A stretch of DNA of 64,000 bases, taken from Scilla litardierei (taxonomy: Eukaryota; Streptophyta; Magnoliopsida; Asparagales; Asparagaceae). A program made the position numbers and the translations under genes. Location of the stretch: positions 18,486,214-18,550,213 of the forward strand of contig CM061138.1 of assembly GCA_030789695.1 (NCBI GenBank), in the 5' to 3' direction. Below are positions 36,046 to 48,000 of this stretch, in pieces; within the stretch, counting starts at the first letter, position 1; each line of letters starts with the position of its first letter. The notes beneath the pieces were generated by a model. It was not told the origin of the DNA. It ran no database searches and saw nothing but the letters and a program-made list of their open reading frames with translations.

Positions 36046-39000
36046 TTTTGGATGGCAAATATGATATGGAATGATGTAGTAAATGCATGGAAAATATGGG
36101 CACATCAATCACCTCGCATAATTCCAAAATCGTTGTGACAACGAACAAATCAAACGACGTTCTCTACAAAAACCCGTAAGACAAGTGATAATATGAAAGA
36201 TAATGCAAAACAAAAGAAAAACACGCACCTGCACCAAGTTTATACTGCTTCCACACAATCTACGGTGTACGTTCGTTAAGAGAGATTGCTAATACTTCAA
36301 TAATATTGGATTACAAGTTTTGACAATGGATTAAAGATAAACAACTAAACCCGCTAAGAAATCAAAGAAGAAAATTAAGGAGAAAAGCTCTCAAACAAAC
36401 CACACAGCCCTCAGTTTGCCATCTGCCATCTGTTTCTCTATAAATAGCCGCAAACTTTACAGGAAAAATCCACACGAAAACCGCTCAAGAATTGCATCAA
36501 AACCCCTCATACAAACCACCCACGGCCCTCAGTTTGCCATCTGTTTCTCTAAAAATAGCCGCAAATTTTACAAGAAAAATCCACACGAAAACCGCTCAAG
36601 AATTGCATCAAACCCCTAGCCGAAAAATTACTTTTATAGCACAACGAGTCTACCGATAGGAATAGGATCCGAATCCAAGTCAGATCCAGTGTTGCATACG
36701 CTCCGAATCCACACGCGTTGTCCGACATCCGACCAAGCGGGATGGATCCTTGAAGCGACATGCGTCCCACAGCTATTTCGTGTTGTTGCCACCTCACGCG
36801 TCTAAACCATAGGAACAAGGCGGTGACCACGGGATGGAAGCCATGTGTCCCTGAGCACGCTCCTTGCATCGTTGCTCCCGCATACCCCTACACACATGTG
36901 TGCCGCATGCACGCTCTATGCATGCCGCGTTGGGCTTGGGCCAGGCTTTTTACTGCTCACCGAATTTGGGCTAATTAAAATTATTATCTTCGGGTTTCCA
37001 AAAAATATTGTTTCGGGCTTCAAAATCTTGAAAAAAAATCTTCATAACCCCTAAATTGAGCTCAAAATATTTCTAGTGTTTTGTATCACAATTTTCAACA
37101 TAATGGGGATCCGAAATTTTGTGGGATCCAAAAATTTTTGAAGGTTTATGTAGAGTTTTGGGAAATTGGTGATTAGCTTCTAAATGAGCTAACCCCTCAT
37201 ATATATAATATCCCCTGATTTGCTTTACACACACACCCTACTACAAATAACACTCAATACTCCCCCTCAAGATGAGCAAAAGATATTTATCATGCCCATC
37301 TTGTTACAAGCATCCTCTACTCCTTTAGAGTTTAACCCCTTTGTGAGGCAATCTGCTAATTGTTGTCCAAAGTTAATATAGGAGATCTCCAACTGCTTTT
37401 TGTCCAGTCTCTCTTTAATGAAGAACCTGTCAATCTCTATGTGCTTTGTTCTATCATGTTGCACTGGGTTGTTGGCAATATTAATTGCTGACTTGTTATC
37501 ACACAACAACCGCAATGGTCTCTCTCTCAGCAGGTGTAGCTCATGTAGGAGTGATCTCAACCAGATCATCTCACAGGTACTAAGCACCATAGCACGGTAC
37601 TCTGCCTCTGCAGTGGAACGAGCCACCAAATCCTGCTTCTTGCTGCGCCAAGAGACCAAATTGCCCCCAACAAACACACAGTAGCCCGAGGTCGATCTCC
37701 TATCATCTAGGCAACTTGCCCAATCTGCATCACAGTAGCCTGTCACATTCATGTGACCATGACTACCAAATAATATGCCTTTTCCTGGACTATTCTTCAG
37801 ATACCTCAGTATCCTGAAGATTGCCTCCATATGTCCAGTCCTAGGATCATGCATGTACCTACTTACCACACTGATAGCATAGGCAATGTCAGGTCTAGTA
37901 TGGCATAAGTAGATGAGGCGTCCAACAAGTCTCTGGTACCTCTCTTTGTCCACTGGTTCCCCTGATTGTGAATGCAACCTATGATTCTAATCAATAGGAG
38001 TAACTGCTGGACGACACCCTAACATACCAGTCTCTGTCAGAAGATCCAGTGCATACTTTCTCTGTGAGAGAACTATACCCTTCCTGGACCTGGCAATCTC
38101 CAGTCCAAGGAAGTATCCCAACTGTCCAAGGTCCTTGACCTCAAATTCTCTCGCCAACCTCACCTTCAAGTGAGAGATTCCCTCTTCATCATCTCCAGTG
38201 ATAATGATATCATCAACATACACAGCCAAAAGAGTGATCCGTTGCCCTGAATGTCTATAGAATACAGTATGATCACCATTACTCTGCTTGTAGCCCATGG
38301 TGATGACTGCACGCCTGAACCTGTCAAACCATGCCCTTGGAGATTGCTTCAGCCCATACAAGGACTTGTCCAGTCTACACACCTTTCCCACCGTCTGTTG
38401 TGTGCCAAAACCAGGTGGAACCTCCATGTATACCTCCTCCTGTAAGTCTCCATGCAAGAAGGCATTCTTTACATCCAACTGATGCAATTTCCATCCAAAA
38501 TTCGCTGCACAGGATATCAGTACTCTCACAGTACTCATCTTTGCCACTGGGGCAAATGTCTCATCATAATCAATCCCATAAGTCTAACTGTAGCCCTTGG
38601 CAACCAGCCTCGCCTTGTACCTGTCCACCTTCCCTTCTGCAGTTTGCTTTACTGTGAATACCCACTTGCAGCCCACAGCCTTCTTCCCTGCTGGAAGTGA
38701 GACAAGTCTCCATGTCTTGTTCTTCTCCAATGCCTCAAGTTCTTCGAGCATTGCTTTCTTCCACTGGGGATGTTGCTTTGCCACTCGCCAATCACTTGGT
38801 ATAGGGATAGACTGTAAGGATGAAATGATAGCCCTATATGCAGGTGTAAGAGAGGCGTAGGAGACATGATTAGCAATATCAGTCTCATATCCATACCGTA
38901 CAGGAGGCCTGCCGGCATTGATACGAGGCTCCCTACGAGATGCAAGTGGAAGATCTAAACTAGAGGAAGGCAAAGAAAGGTTACCATCCGTGGTAGGAGA

Positions 39001-42000
39001 GGAAGGCAGTAAGGAGGTCGGGACTCGAGCAGGCGTGATAGACTGATCAATCTCGACATGGGGCAGTGGAGCTAGTGGTTCTTCAGTGGGGAAGATGTCT
39101 CCTTGCTGTTCCCCATCGCCATGACTATCCTTCTGTCTCCTGCTATATTTCCTGCCATACAACCTGTCTTCCTCCTCTTCCATCAAGGTCCTTTCTTCCT
39201 CCCAGCTATCAGGACCAGTACCAGTAGGCCTGACAGGGCACGGTATAAGTCCAACCACTACCCTCCTGTCATCAGTCTCCCCCTCTCGACCAACTCCTCA
39301 TGTGCTTGGAGAGGCCCCAGCATCAAATACTGATGTAGAATCTGTCAGTCCTCCATAAAACGGTTCAGTCTCCCTGAACGTCACATCCATGCTCACAAAC
39401 AGTCTCCTTTCTGAGGGACTCCAACACCTGTAGCCTTTCTGATTTGAAGGATACCCAACAAATATGCATTTAATTGCCTGAGCATCCAGCTTCCCCACAG
39501 AGGGTCTATGATCCCTCACAAAGCACGTGCATCCGAACACTTTTGGTGGAACTACAAAAGCGTTCTTTCCCATAAGAATCTCACATGGAGACTTCATACC
39601 AAGGATCCGTGAAGGCATCCTGTTGATAAGATATGTGGCTGTCATCACTGCTTCACTCCACAGTATCTTAGGTACATTCATGGTGAGCATGAGTGACCTA
39701 GTTACCTCCAACAAGTGTCTATTCTTCCTTTCGACAACTCCGTTCTGTTGGGGGGTGTTGGGGCAAGTGGTTTGATGAGTTATCCCACTCTCAGATAGGT
39801 AGGATGCAAACTCCCTGTTTACATACTCTGTCTCATTATCCGTTCTCAAAACACGGATCTATGGAAGTCCTGGAAACACTTCAGCGCTTCACCTTTATTT
39901 TTCATCATATAAAGCCATGTCATCCGAGAATGACAATCTATGAAGGTGATAAACCACCTGAACCCACTCACTGAAGTCACTGGGCATGGCCCCCAAACAT
40001 CTGAGTGAATAAGATGAAATTTCTCTACACTCCTCATCCCTACACTAGGATATGACGTCCTAGTGTGTTTCCCAAATTCACATGCATCACATTTTAAATT
40101 CACTTCATTCACTCTATTCAAAATATCGGGATACATTTTACTCAAAGTATCAAAAGGTAAGTGTCCCAACTGACAATGCAACAAAAGTACATCCCTTTCC
40201 TTCTCTCCACAAACGACAGCCAGTGCAGCATCCCCACTAGCTCTGTCAAGATACCACAGTCCATCACGCCTGACGCCAGTCCCAAGCCTCCTCCCAGTCT
40301 TCCTTTCCTGCAACACACAATGAGTGGAGTCAAAAGTGATGCTACAATCGAGATCATCAACAATGGAGCCAACAGATAAGAGGTTGACTCGAAATGATGG
40401 GACGTGAAGGACTGAAGAGAGGCGTATAGAGGGAGTGCACTGAATAGTACCAATCCCTCTAATGGGTTGGGACGTGCCATCAGCTGTCTGAACGGTTTCA
40501 TGAATGGTATGTGGTTTATATGTGGAAAATTGTCTATATGCTCCTGACACATGACTAGATGCACCTGAGTCAATAATCCACTCTATATGATCTCTACATG
40601 AAAGGGCTAATCGGTTACCTGAGCCTGTGTGAGCGAAGTGGGCAAAGTTACCGAATGGCGAGGCAATATCCCCAGTCTGGTCTGCATGACTCTCCGAGCT
40701 CTCAGTAGTAGACCTGGACTGTCTCCTCTGCTCTAGGTCTGAAGCCTCAGCTGGCATGGCCTCGATCATCACTGTCTCCTGTCGTCCGTCAGCTGTGGCA
40801 AAGTTGGCCCGTGGGCCACCGCGACCTCGTCCACGGCCTCCACGGCCCCAACGACCTCCTCCTCTACCTCCTGTGCCACGTCCTCGCCCACTGCCCTTCT
40901 GTGGGCAGTTGAAGCTCAGGTGCCCCTTCACCCCACATGTGTAGCACTCTCGATCCTCGCTCACTACTGCCACTGCCGGTACAGCCAGTGCAGCCCGAGT
41001 GACCTGAGTACCCGCATCCTTCATAACCCTCAGTCTGGTCTCCTCCTGTGCCATTGCAGCTATGGCCTCCTCCAGGGATGGGATGGATGATAGGTGACAC
41101 ATACTCGCCCTCCTGACCTCAAAGTCTCCATTCAGGTTCCTCAGAAAGTGTGTCACACGCCTACGCTCCACCCACTTCCTGTGTATCGCAGCGCTCTTAG
41201 GATCAGGCAGCTCAATAGGGTCATAGTGATCTAACTCTGACCAAAGCCTCTTTAACTCCGCAGAGTAGGCTAGAATCGTCATCTCCCCCTGTTTCAAGGT
41301 GTCGACCTTGCCCTGAACCTCCATCATGAGCATCACATTCCCTGCTCCAGAGTACATTTTTTCCACCATACTCCATATCCCCGCAGCACTCTCTATGGCC
41401 TCCACCATACCAGCAATGGGTGGAACCATCGATGTCATCAACCAAGCAGCCACCAGTGAGTTGGTGGTGCTCCAGACTTTCCAATCATCCCCATCCTTGT
41501 CCAGCGGTTCCTTGCACGAACCCAGAACGACGCCTTCTAACCCCTTCGATCTCAGAATGAGAAGCACCCTCCTGGACCAACTGAGGTAATTCTTCTTCCC
41601 TTCCAATTTCAAATCATTGGGCATCAATTCCAGCTTCTGCACGGGACGAGAAGGCGTCGATCCACTCGAGGATCCCAACTCCTTCGAAGCAAGCAGCTTC
41701 GTTATCTCTCCGATGAAGGCCTTCATGTCCGCTGAAGTAAGATTGTCCCCCATCTCTCCTCAGATCCGCAGATCTCTCCTCTCTTCCTCCTTAGATCCGC
41801 AGATCTACTTCTCTTCTTCTTCTTCTAGGGCATACCCTAACCGTAAATCTATGGAGTCATCTTCATGGCTCGACCATAGATATAGGGTTAGGGTTTTTGT
41901 GGATCCTCCTTAGTAGCAGAGGATCAGCAGCAAACCAGAATCAGCAGCGGCAGCGGACAGCAAGGCAGGTGGCGGAGCTAGTGGGCGGAGGCGGCTGCGC

Positions 42001-45000
42001 AGATGGCGGAAGCGGCTGCGGCGACCTGCGGGTGCGGCGGCTGCAGCGGCCGGCACCGCAGGTGACGGCGGCGGAGGCCTACGAGAGCAGCGGCGCGCGC
42101 AGCCTGTGCAGCAAGTGGCGGAAGCAGCTGCAGCGGCCTGCGCCTGCGGCGGCTGCGGTGGCCTGCACCGCAGGCGGCGGGTGCGGGGGGGGCTTCGGTT
42201 GGTGGAGACGAGGTCGCGGGGGCCTTCTGGGAGTGTGGGCGACCGCGGATGGGAGGCGGGTGGCCGCTGGTCGAGATTGGGTGGAGGCGCAGAGAGGAGG
42301 AGGAGGCGGCGGCGGGAGGGTTAGGGTTAGGGTTTTGTTTCTTTTTCCCCCTAGGGCTCTGATACCATGTAGAGTTTTGGGAAATTGGTGATTAGCTTCT
42401 AAATGAGCTAACCCATCATATATATAATATCCCCTGATTTGCTTTACACACACACCCTACTACAAATAACACTCAATAGTTTATGTTGAATGTGCGGCAC
42501 ATGTTATGACTAGTGATATAATAGGATACAATTGGAGTATATTTTTATTGACTCAAGCAAAGGTAAAGAAACAGATAGACAATGGAATCACAGTAGGTAA
42601 ACATTAAGACATTATTAGCCTCCACATAGAAAGGTTGTGAATGTAACTTTATAATGTCGAAAATTAAACAATATTGTTCGTTGTATTCTAATAAGTTTAT
42701 GTCAGACATAAGTATATTTGATACTTTGGGTATCCAAAATGTATCCATTGTATCATCAACTAATTACAGAGGCAAGGAAAGGAGCCGGGAAATAAGCATA
42801 GAAGAATAGATGGAAAAGGTCGAGGCAAAATGGATGGTTAAAGTGCAATAAAATATGTCAAAACACAATAAAGTAAATTTTTCATTAATATAAAAAAGAA
42901 CTTGAAAACACTATATGTTAAGTTGAGGATCTGGGTAGATACCCTCCACAAAGCATTTCTAAAAAGTACAGAATCCTTGTTGAGCAAATCATCCATCTGA
43001 TTTAACTCTTTCTTTATCTGCAGAATGGTTTTTGCCAGAGCCTTATCTTCATCAGCCTCAAAAAAACAGTTGCGCTGCTTTGCATTGTGAATTAATGATT
43101 CCCAGACAGAACCACTTTTAGCTAATGTTGCTCCGCTGCCTATCAGCCAGAGGCAGTGCCTACATAAGAAGAAATGAAAATTGGTAGAAATTAAGGATAA
43201 AAAACAATTTATATTTGTGAATCACAGGCTAAACTGGGTCATATTTTCTAATCAGCATGATGTCCACACCTTGCCCTCGTTAAAGCAACATTTGTCCTTT
43301 GCCGATTAGAAAGGAACCCGATATTTCCACTGCTATTTGATCGGACAGTGGATATGATTATTATATCTTCCTCTCCTCCTTGAAAGCCATCAACAGATTT
43401 AATTTTCACCACAAAATCATTATGCATGGCATAACTTCTAAGTTTATCTTGAATTGCAGCAACTTGAGCAGAGTACGGAGTTATTATGCCAATGCTAAGC
43501 TTATGTTGCGCATTACACCAAGCTGCACCGATACAATCAAACCTTGTTATGGTCACTTAATGATAATGATCTCATGGATTCGAACAATTAAAGAATAAGA
43601 ACAAACAGAAAGCCACATGTTATGGAATAATAATGTAATAATCTTCAACAATAAATGAGGCATACGAAGCAAGTCTAAATATCCATGTCTGTAATTCTAA
43701 CCTTTTGAATTGTGTATGCAGAGATATGCATCAAAAGGGTTAATAAATAGTACGACGCAGCATGAACACTTAAATTAAAGCTATGACCATGGTCGGCACT
43801 TCTAGCGTTGCTTTTCTAGCCTTCTCGCTACCATTTTTTATTTTACTATATATCAATTGTCCATTCCTGTTAGGATTGAAAGTGTCCATTCATGTTAGGA
43901 TTGCAAGTCGGGCCAGCTTTTACCCGATCAGTCATTTAGTAATGGCAAAATTATTTTAAACCCAAATCAAAGCAATTTGAGTAATTTTTAATGACGTCGT
44001 AAAACCAGAACTTGGCCTGATCCCAACCCAAGTTCTACTAGAGTTAAATACAGACTAAATTTGAAGCAAATTTTCTAGAACGAATGGGGCTATTCACGGG
44101 ATTGGTACACATTCGGGTCAACAGACCATTGGCCTGGATAATATTTGGATCGCGTCCGTGTCAAGCCAATTAACCAGAGTTGACATAAATTGATCCGAAC
44201 ATATTTCGCTAAGGTAGGTCAACCTAACCTGCTAGTTCTTTATATATAATTTGGCAATTTGGCAAGAATTTCTTCAAGTCATGTAGGTTGATCCAACCCT
44301 AACCCGATCCGATTCTGTAATCGAGTCAAGCAAGTCAGAAATATATACCCAAATTTGTAGGATCCCTGACCAAAATGTAATTCGGTATTGGGTTTGTCTT
44401 GAACCTTAATCCCTAGTAGCAACTACCAACTATCTTGTGTGACATAGTGGTAAAGGTTTGTCAAAGGTCAAGGCATTCATGATAAGACGATACACTGACA
44501 TGAGGAATCACTTCATTTTTAACGATGAGATGATTAAGGTGAAGAAGTGTGATAGGGCCGACAATGTAGCAAATATGTTGATCTACTTGGTTCCCACTGA
44601 CAAGTCCATGAATTGCTTTGACTTGCTTAGTAATAAGTAAATGGTAGCACTTAAGAGGCAATTAGGACTAGCAGCTTTAGCAATCAATCGAATGAAAGTT
44701 GTTAGATTTTTCTTGAACCCTGATCCATTTTATCCGGGGTAAGAACCTTTTCAGAGTTGAAGCCAAGTGGAGAATAACGAAGTGAGACTTCACGCGGAAG
44801 AAATGACCTATAAATATAATTTGGCATCACACAGGTTGGTCCAAGGGTTAGGAGGTAGAGTACCATGACCTTATTTTTCATGCTTATTCAGTTTTATTTT
44901 TTATAACATACTTGTTAAGACATTCTAGGGATCTGTTCTAGGTATCTGTATTGGGAAATAACCATATGTAACAAAGGATTTGTTTCCAGCCATCACAAGT

Positions 45001-48000
45001 TTTTAATCATCTGAGAGATAACTATATCATCCGTTAGAAGCTATGGGATCTATGTATCTCTTGTAATTTGTACTTTTCTCCTCTAAATAGAGGAACTACG
45101 TGTTGCTGTCTGTCATTAAATTATATCATTAAATTATGCATGTTTTCTTGGTTATTGATCTTGATTTATGATTTATACCCTAGCATTCGGGCCATGTATG
45201 CCCTTAATTGGATCTGGTAAGAACTCTACCTGATTGGCACCGATAAATAAAACATTAAGCAAATGAAATTAGGAAACCAAACAAAGACTTGACACACTGA
45301 CTCCAATACAATGATGATATGCTCATCACCCGTTTTAAGATACTCGTCCGCCAAACTTAATATCATTGCCATTAGATTACCGGGTAATATAATTGCATTA
45401 GATTACCGGGCACATGCTCTGCCATATGTGAAATAAAATCCTTTGATTTTCTCATAAGATTTTTAATGAAACAATTTGTTCCAGGGATGATCCAAATTAA
45501 AACACTCAGATGCTCCAAACTATAATTCGATCATAAGCTTTTGAGTAAAAAAGATGGCCCACACATTTTAAAGGCAAAATAATTAACTTCATAGTCTTCC
45601 AAACAACAAAATTTGTCCATTGCTCAAAGCAATGCATTTATGTTAACAATCTAACATCCTTATCAACATGCCTGATTGGATCTTACAGTCAAATTAAGCT
45701 TCCTTAGGACCTTCCCAATCTAAATCCCCTCGCTGGGGGTCGAAATTGGATTTTGTGCCATCCTATCTAACATCCTTATCACTGAATTATTGTAACATGA
45801 TTGGATCTAGCCCATAGCAGTAGCAAATTCAACGTCTGGATTTTGCCACCTGATGGCCAGATAAGGCCGCTTCTGAAGAATTTGATTTGCCCAAGGCAAG
45901 TTCAACACAGCCAATTTTAAAAACATGAGCTTTGAATTCTGTCTGTTGAGTTGGATTCTTTCCTGTTGAATATTGGACTCCCCGGATTTGGTTTTGATGA
46001 TGAGCAAACATAAATAATTCATGAACTAACAATCTGTGAGCGGAGTATTGGAGATCGTCGCCAAATTCACGAGAACATTCAAAGCGACATCTCAACACTT
46101 CACAAAACTCGTATTCATGCCTAAAGCTTCGTTGAAGCTCTTGCGCCGTTTTGGAAGTTATGAAGAATCAATCGAAGCTCTCGAAGACCGTTTATTAAGG
46201 TTTTATTTATAGTCTTTTTAGCTTCGATATATAGAACTAGTCATAACCCGTGCCCGCGGGCACGGTTCATTTAAGATTTTCCTGCAAAATCTTTGTTCTC
46301 CCCAAAAATTATTTCTCCCTCCCAAATTCAAACGAACAAAAATGTAGCTTCGGCACGGGCGCCCTCGGGCACGATTCATTTAAGATATCCCATCAAAATC
46401 TTTGTTCTCCCCAAGAATTATTCCTCCTGTCAAAATTTAAACGAACAAAAATTTAGCGGGCGCCTTCGGCGCGGGCGCCTTCGGACGCTAGTCATCGCAC
46501 ACATTTTAATAACCAAAGTGCATTAGCAGTGATCAACAAATTCGGTGCCGGCTGCTAGTCACCGCACACATTATGCTAATCAAAGTGCATTAGCGTAGAA
46601 CAACAAATCTGGCACGAAACAACAAATTAGCGCAAAAAATCGGTGCCCGTGGGCACGGTTCATTTAAGATATGCCCCCACGAAATCTTTGTTTCCCAAAA
46701 AATAATTAAAATTTAAAAGAGCAACAAATTAGAGTAAAAATACTTAACGGCACCGGTGCCTTTTGTGCGGAACAACAAATTCGGTGCATGCCCCTTCGTC
46801 ACGGAATTCGGCACGGAACAACAAATTAGCGTAGAACAACAAATTCGGCTCGAAACAACAAATCAGCGTAAGAAAATTTAGCGGACGCCTCATCTAGAAA
46901 CATGTTCACTGGCTGCTTTCAAAGGTGGACCAAATTTCAAAGCTGGACCAAGTTTCAAAGCTCACATTCATGATTTCAAAGCTCTCATCATTTCAAAGCT
47001 GGACCAAATTTCAAGGCTGGACCAAATTTCAAGGCTCACATTCATGGTTTCAAAGCTTCATTTCAACCTTCCATTTCATAAGATTAAATCCCAGCCACTC
47101 TTTATCTTGTCCTAGTCAGCCCTAGGATTCAAAAATCACTGTCAAATGTATAATAGATGTTAAGCCTTGAGTATATCTTACCATTCTAACTTCATAACGC
47201 TCATATCGTAGCTCTAGGATCTTAGTACAAGTTCATTCTAACTTCCTCGAAGCATCGCGCTTCGATTCGGACTTGTTTGTGCATGTTAGTTGGTACAAGA
47301 ACAAGTACTGACCGACTAGATGGTGATCTAGTCGGTCAGCAACTCTTCGTGGACCGACTAGTTTGATTCCTTAATTTCTTGGACTTTACTGTTTACAGTT
47401 AGTCGGTCTACGTTGACTCACCGACCGACTAGTTTGTGAACTAGTCGGTCAATGATGCTTCTTTGACCGACTAGTTGTGACTTACTGTTCATGCTAAATT
47501 TCTCCTAAGCTACTGTTTATCATTAGTCGGTCTAAGAACGTTTGGTGACCGACTAGTTGACAATCTAGTCGGTCAACTTTTGTTCTTGGACCGACTAAGT
47601 CAATTTGTGTTCAGACTATTTCATTTTGCCTCTTAGTCGGTCTACGTTCACTGACTGACCGACTAGTTGTGAAACTAGTCGGTCAGAATGTCTTCTTGGA
47701 CCGACTAGATTTCTAGGTCTGAAATTCTCTTTCTTCTCAGTTCCTCTCTTAGTCGGTCCATGCTGTTTGACTGACCGACTAGTTGATGAACTAGTCGGTC
47801 AGTGATTGTTCTTTGACCGACTAATTCTCCCAGATTTCTATCCGTTGGAGAATGACCTAATTTGTTTTTATGGGACCCTATAAATACGAACCTAGGTCAT
47901 TTCTATCTAGGTTAGAGCTTCCATTCAGAGATTCATTGAGATCAAAAGAGATAGCCTTTCTCACTCAAATCTAAAGCTCTCTTCCTCACAAGAAACCCAC

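Larger units (their letters stand above)
30900..37102 (-). mobile_element. decayed minus-strand Copia with nested insertions
   Basis: Related LTR-like blocks lie at about 30900-31537 and 36140-37102. They share ttgcttttatagcc/cacaacga, ggatccg, cagctatt(c/t)c(a/g)tg and an end resembling TTTTGTATCACAATTTTCAACA. Between them, minus-strand remnants of gag, integrase and possibly RT lie in the expected order. A hAT-like element (32346-33060) and a Tat-like block (34190-35900) are nested inside. Boundaries are approximate, and the 5' LTR holds an internal 100-bp tandem duplication (36410-36610). Confidence 0.6.
37149..42478 (-). mobile_element. young Copia with 111-bp LTRs, 5.33 kb
   Basis: LTRs 37149-37259 and 42368-42478 differ at one position (ccctcat against ccatcat). 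Target duplication GTTTA lies at 37144-37148 and 42479-42483. The LTRs start TGTAGAG and end CAATA, a TG...TA form. On the minus strand the primer site TGGTATCAGAGC directly follows the 5' LTR, and the polypurine tract TTGAGGGGGAG precedes the 3' LTR. Gag, protease, integrase, RT and RNase H are all present. One frameshift and three premature stops make it non-autonomous. It lies in intron 6 in the same direction as the host gene. Confidence 0.94.
21464..42942 (-). other. intron 6, 21.5 kb, packed with retrotransposons
   Basis: Donor GTATCT at 42942-42937 and acceptor TTTTCAAG at the 21464 side. It contains a Copia LTR scrap, a Tekay-like 3' end, a Tork-like Copia with nested TIR element, a decayed Copia with nested hAT-like and Tat-like pieces, and a young Copia. 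24924-25382 and 30658-30900 hold nothing I can assign. Confidence 0.82.

Noticed and set aside
42356..42367. tRNA-like TGGTATCAGAGC sequences at several LTR edges
   Set aside because: They are primer binding sites complementary to a tRNA 3' end. No cloverleaf is present.
41897..42391. 164-codon Gly/Arg-rich plus-strand frame
   Set aside because: It is antisense to the GC-rich leader of the young Copia and has no domain.
44040..44400. GGGTCAACC/ATCCGA-rich stretch as a second hAT-like MITE
   Set aside because: Motifs are suggestive, but no terminal repeats or target duplication could be found.
47305..47825. Regularly spaced palindromic repeats resembling a CRISPR array
   Set aside because: The repeats are inverted, imperfect and unevenly spaced, lie inside a plant LTR, and have no cas genes nearby.
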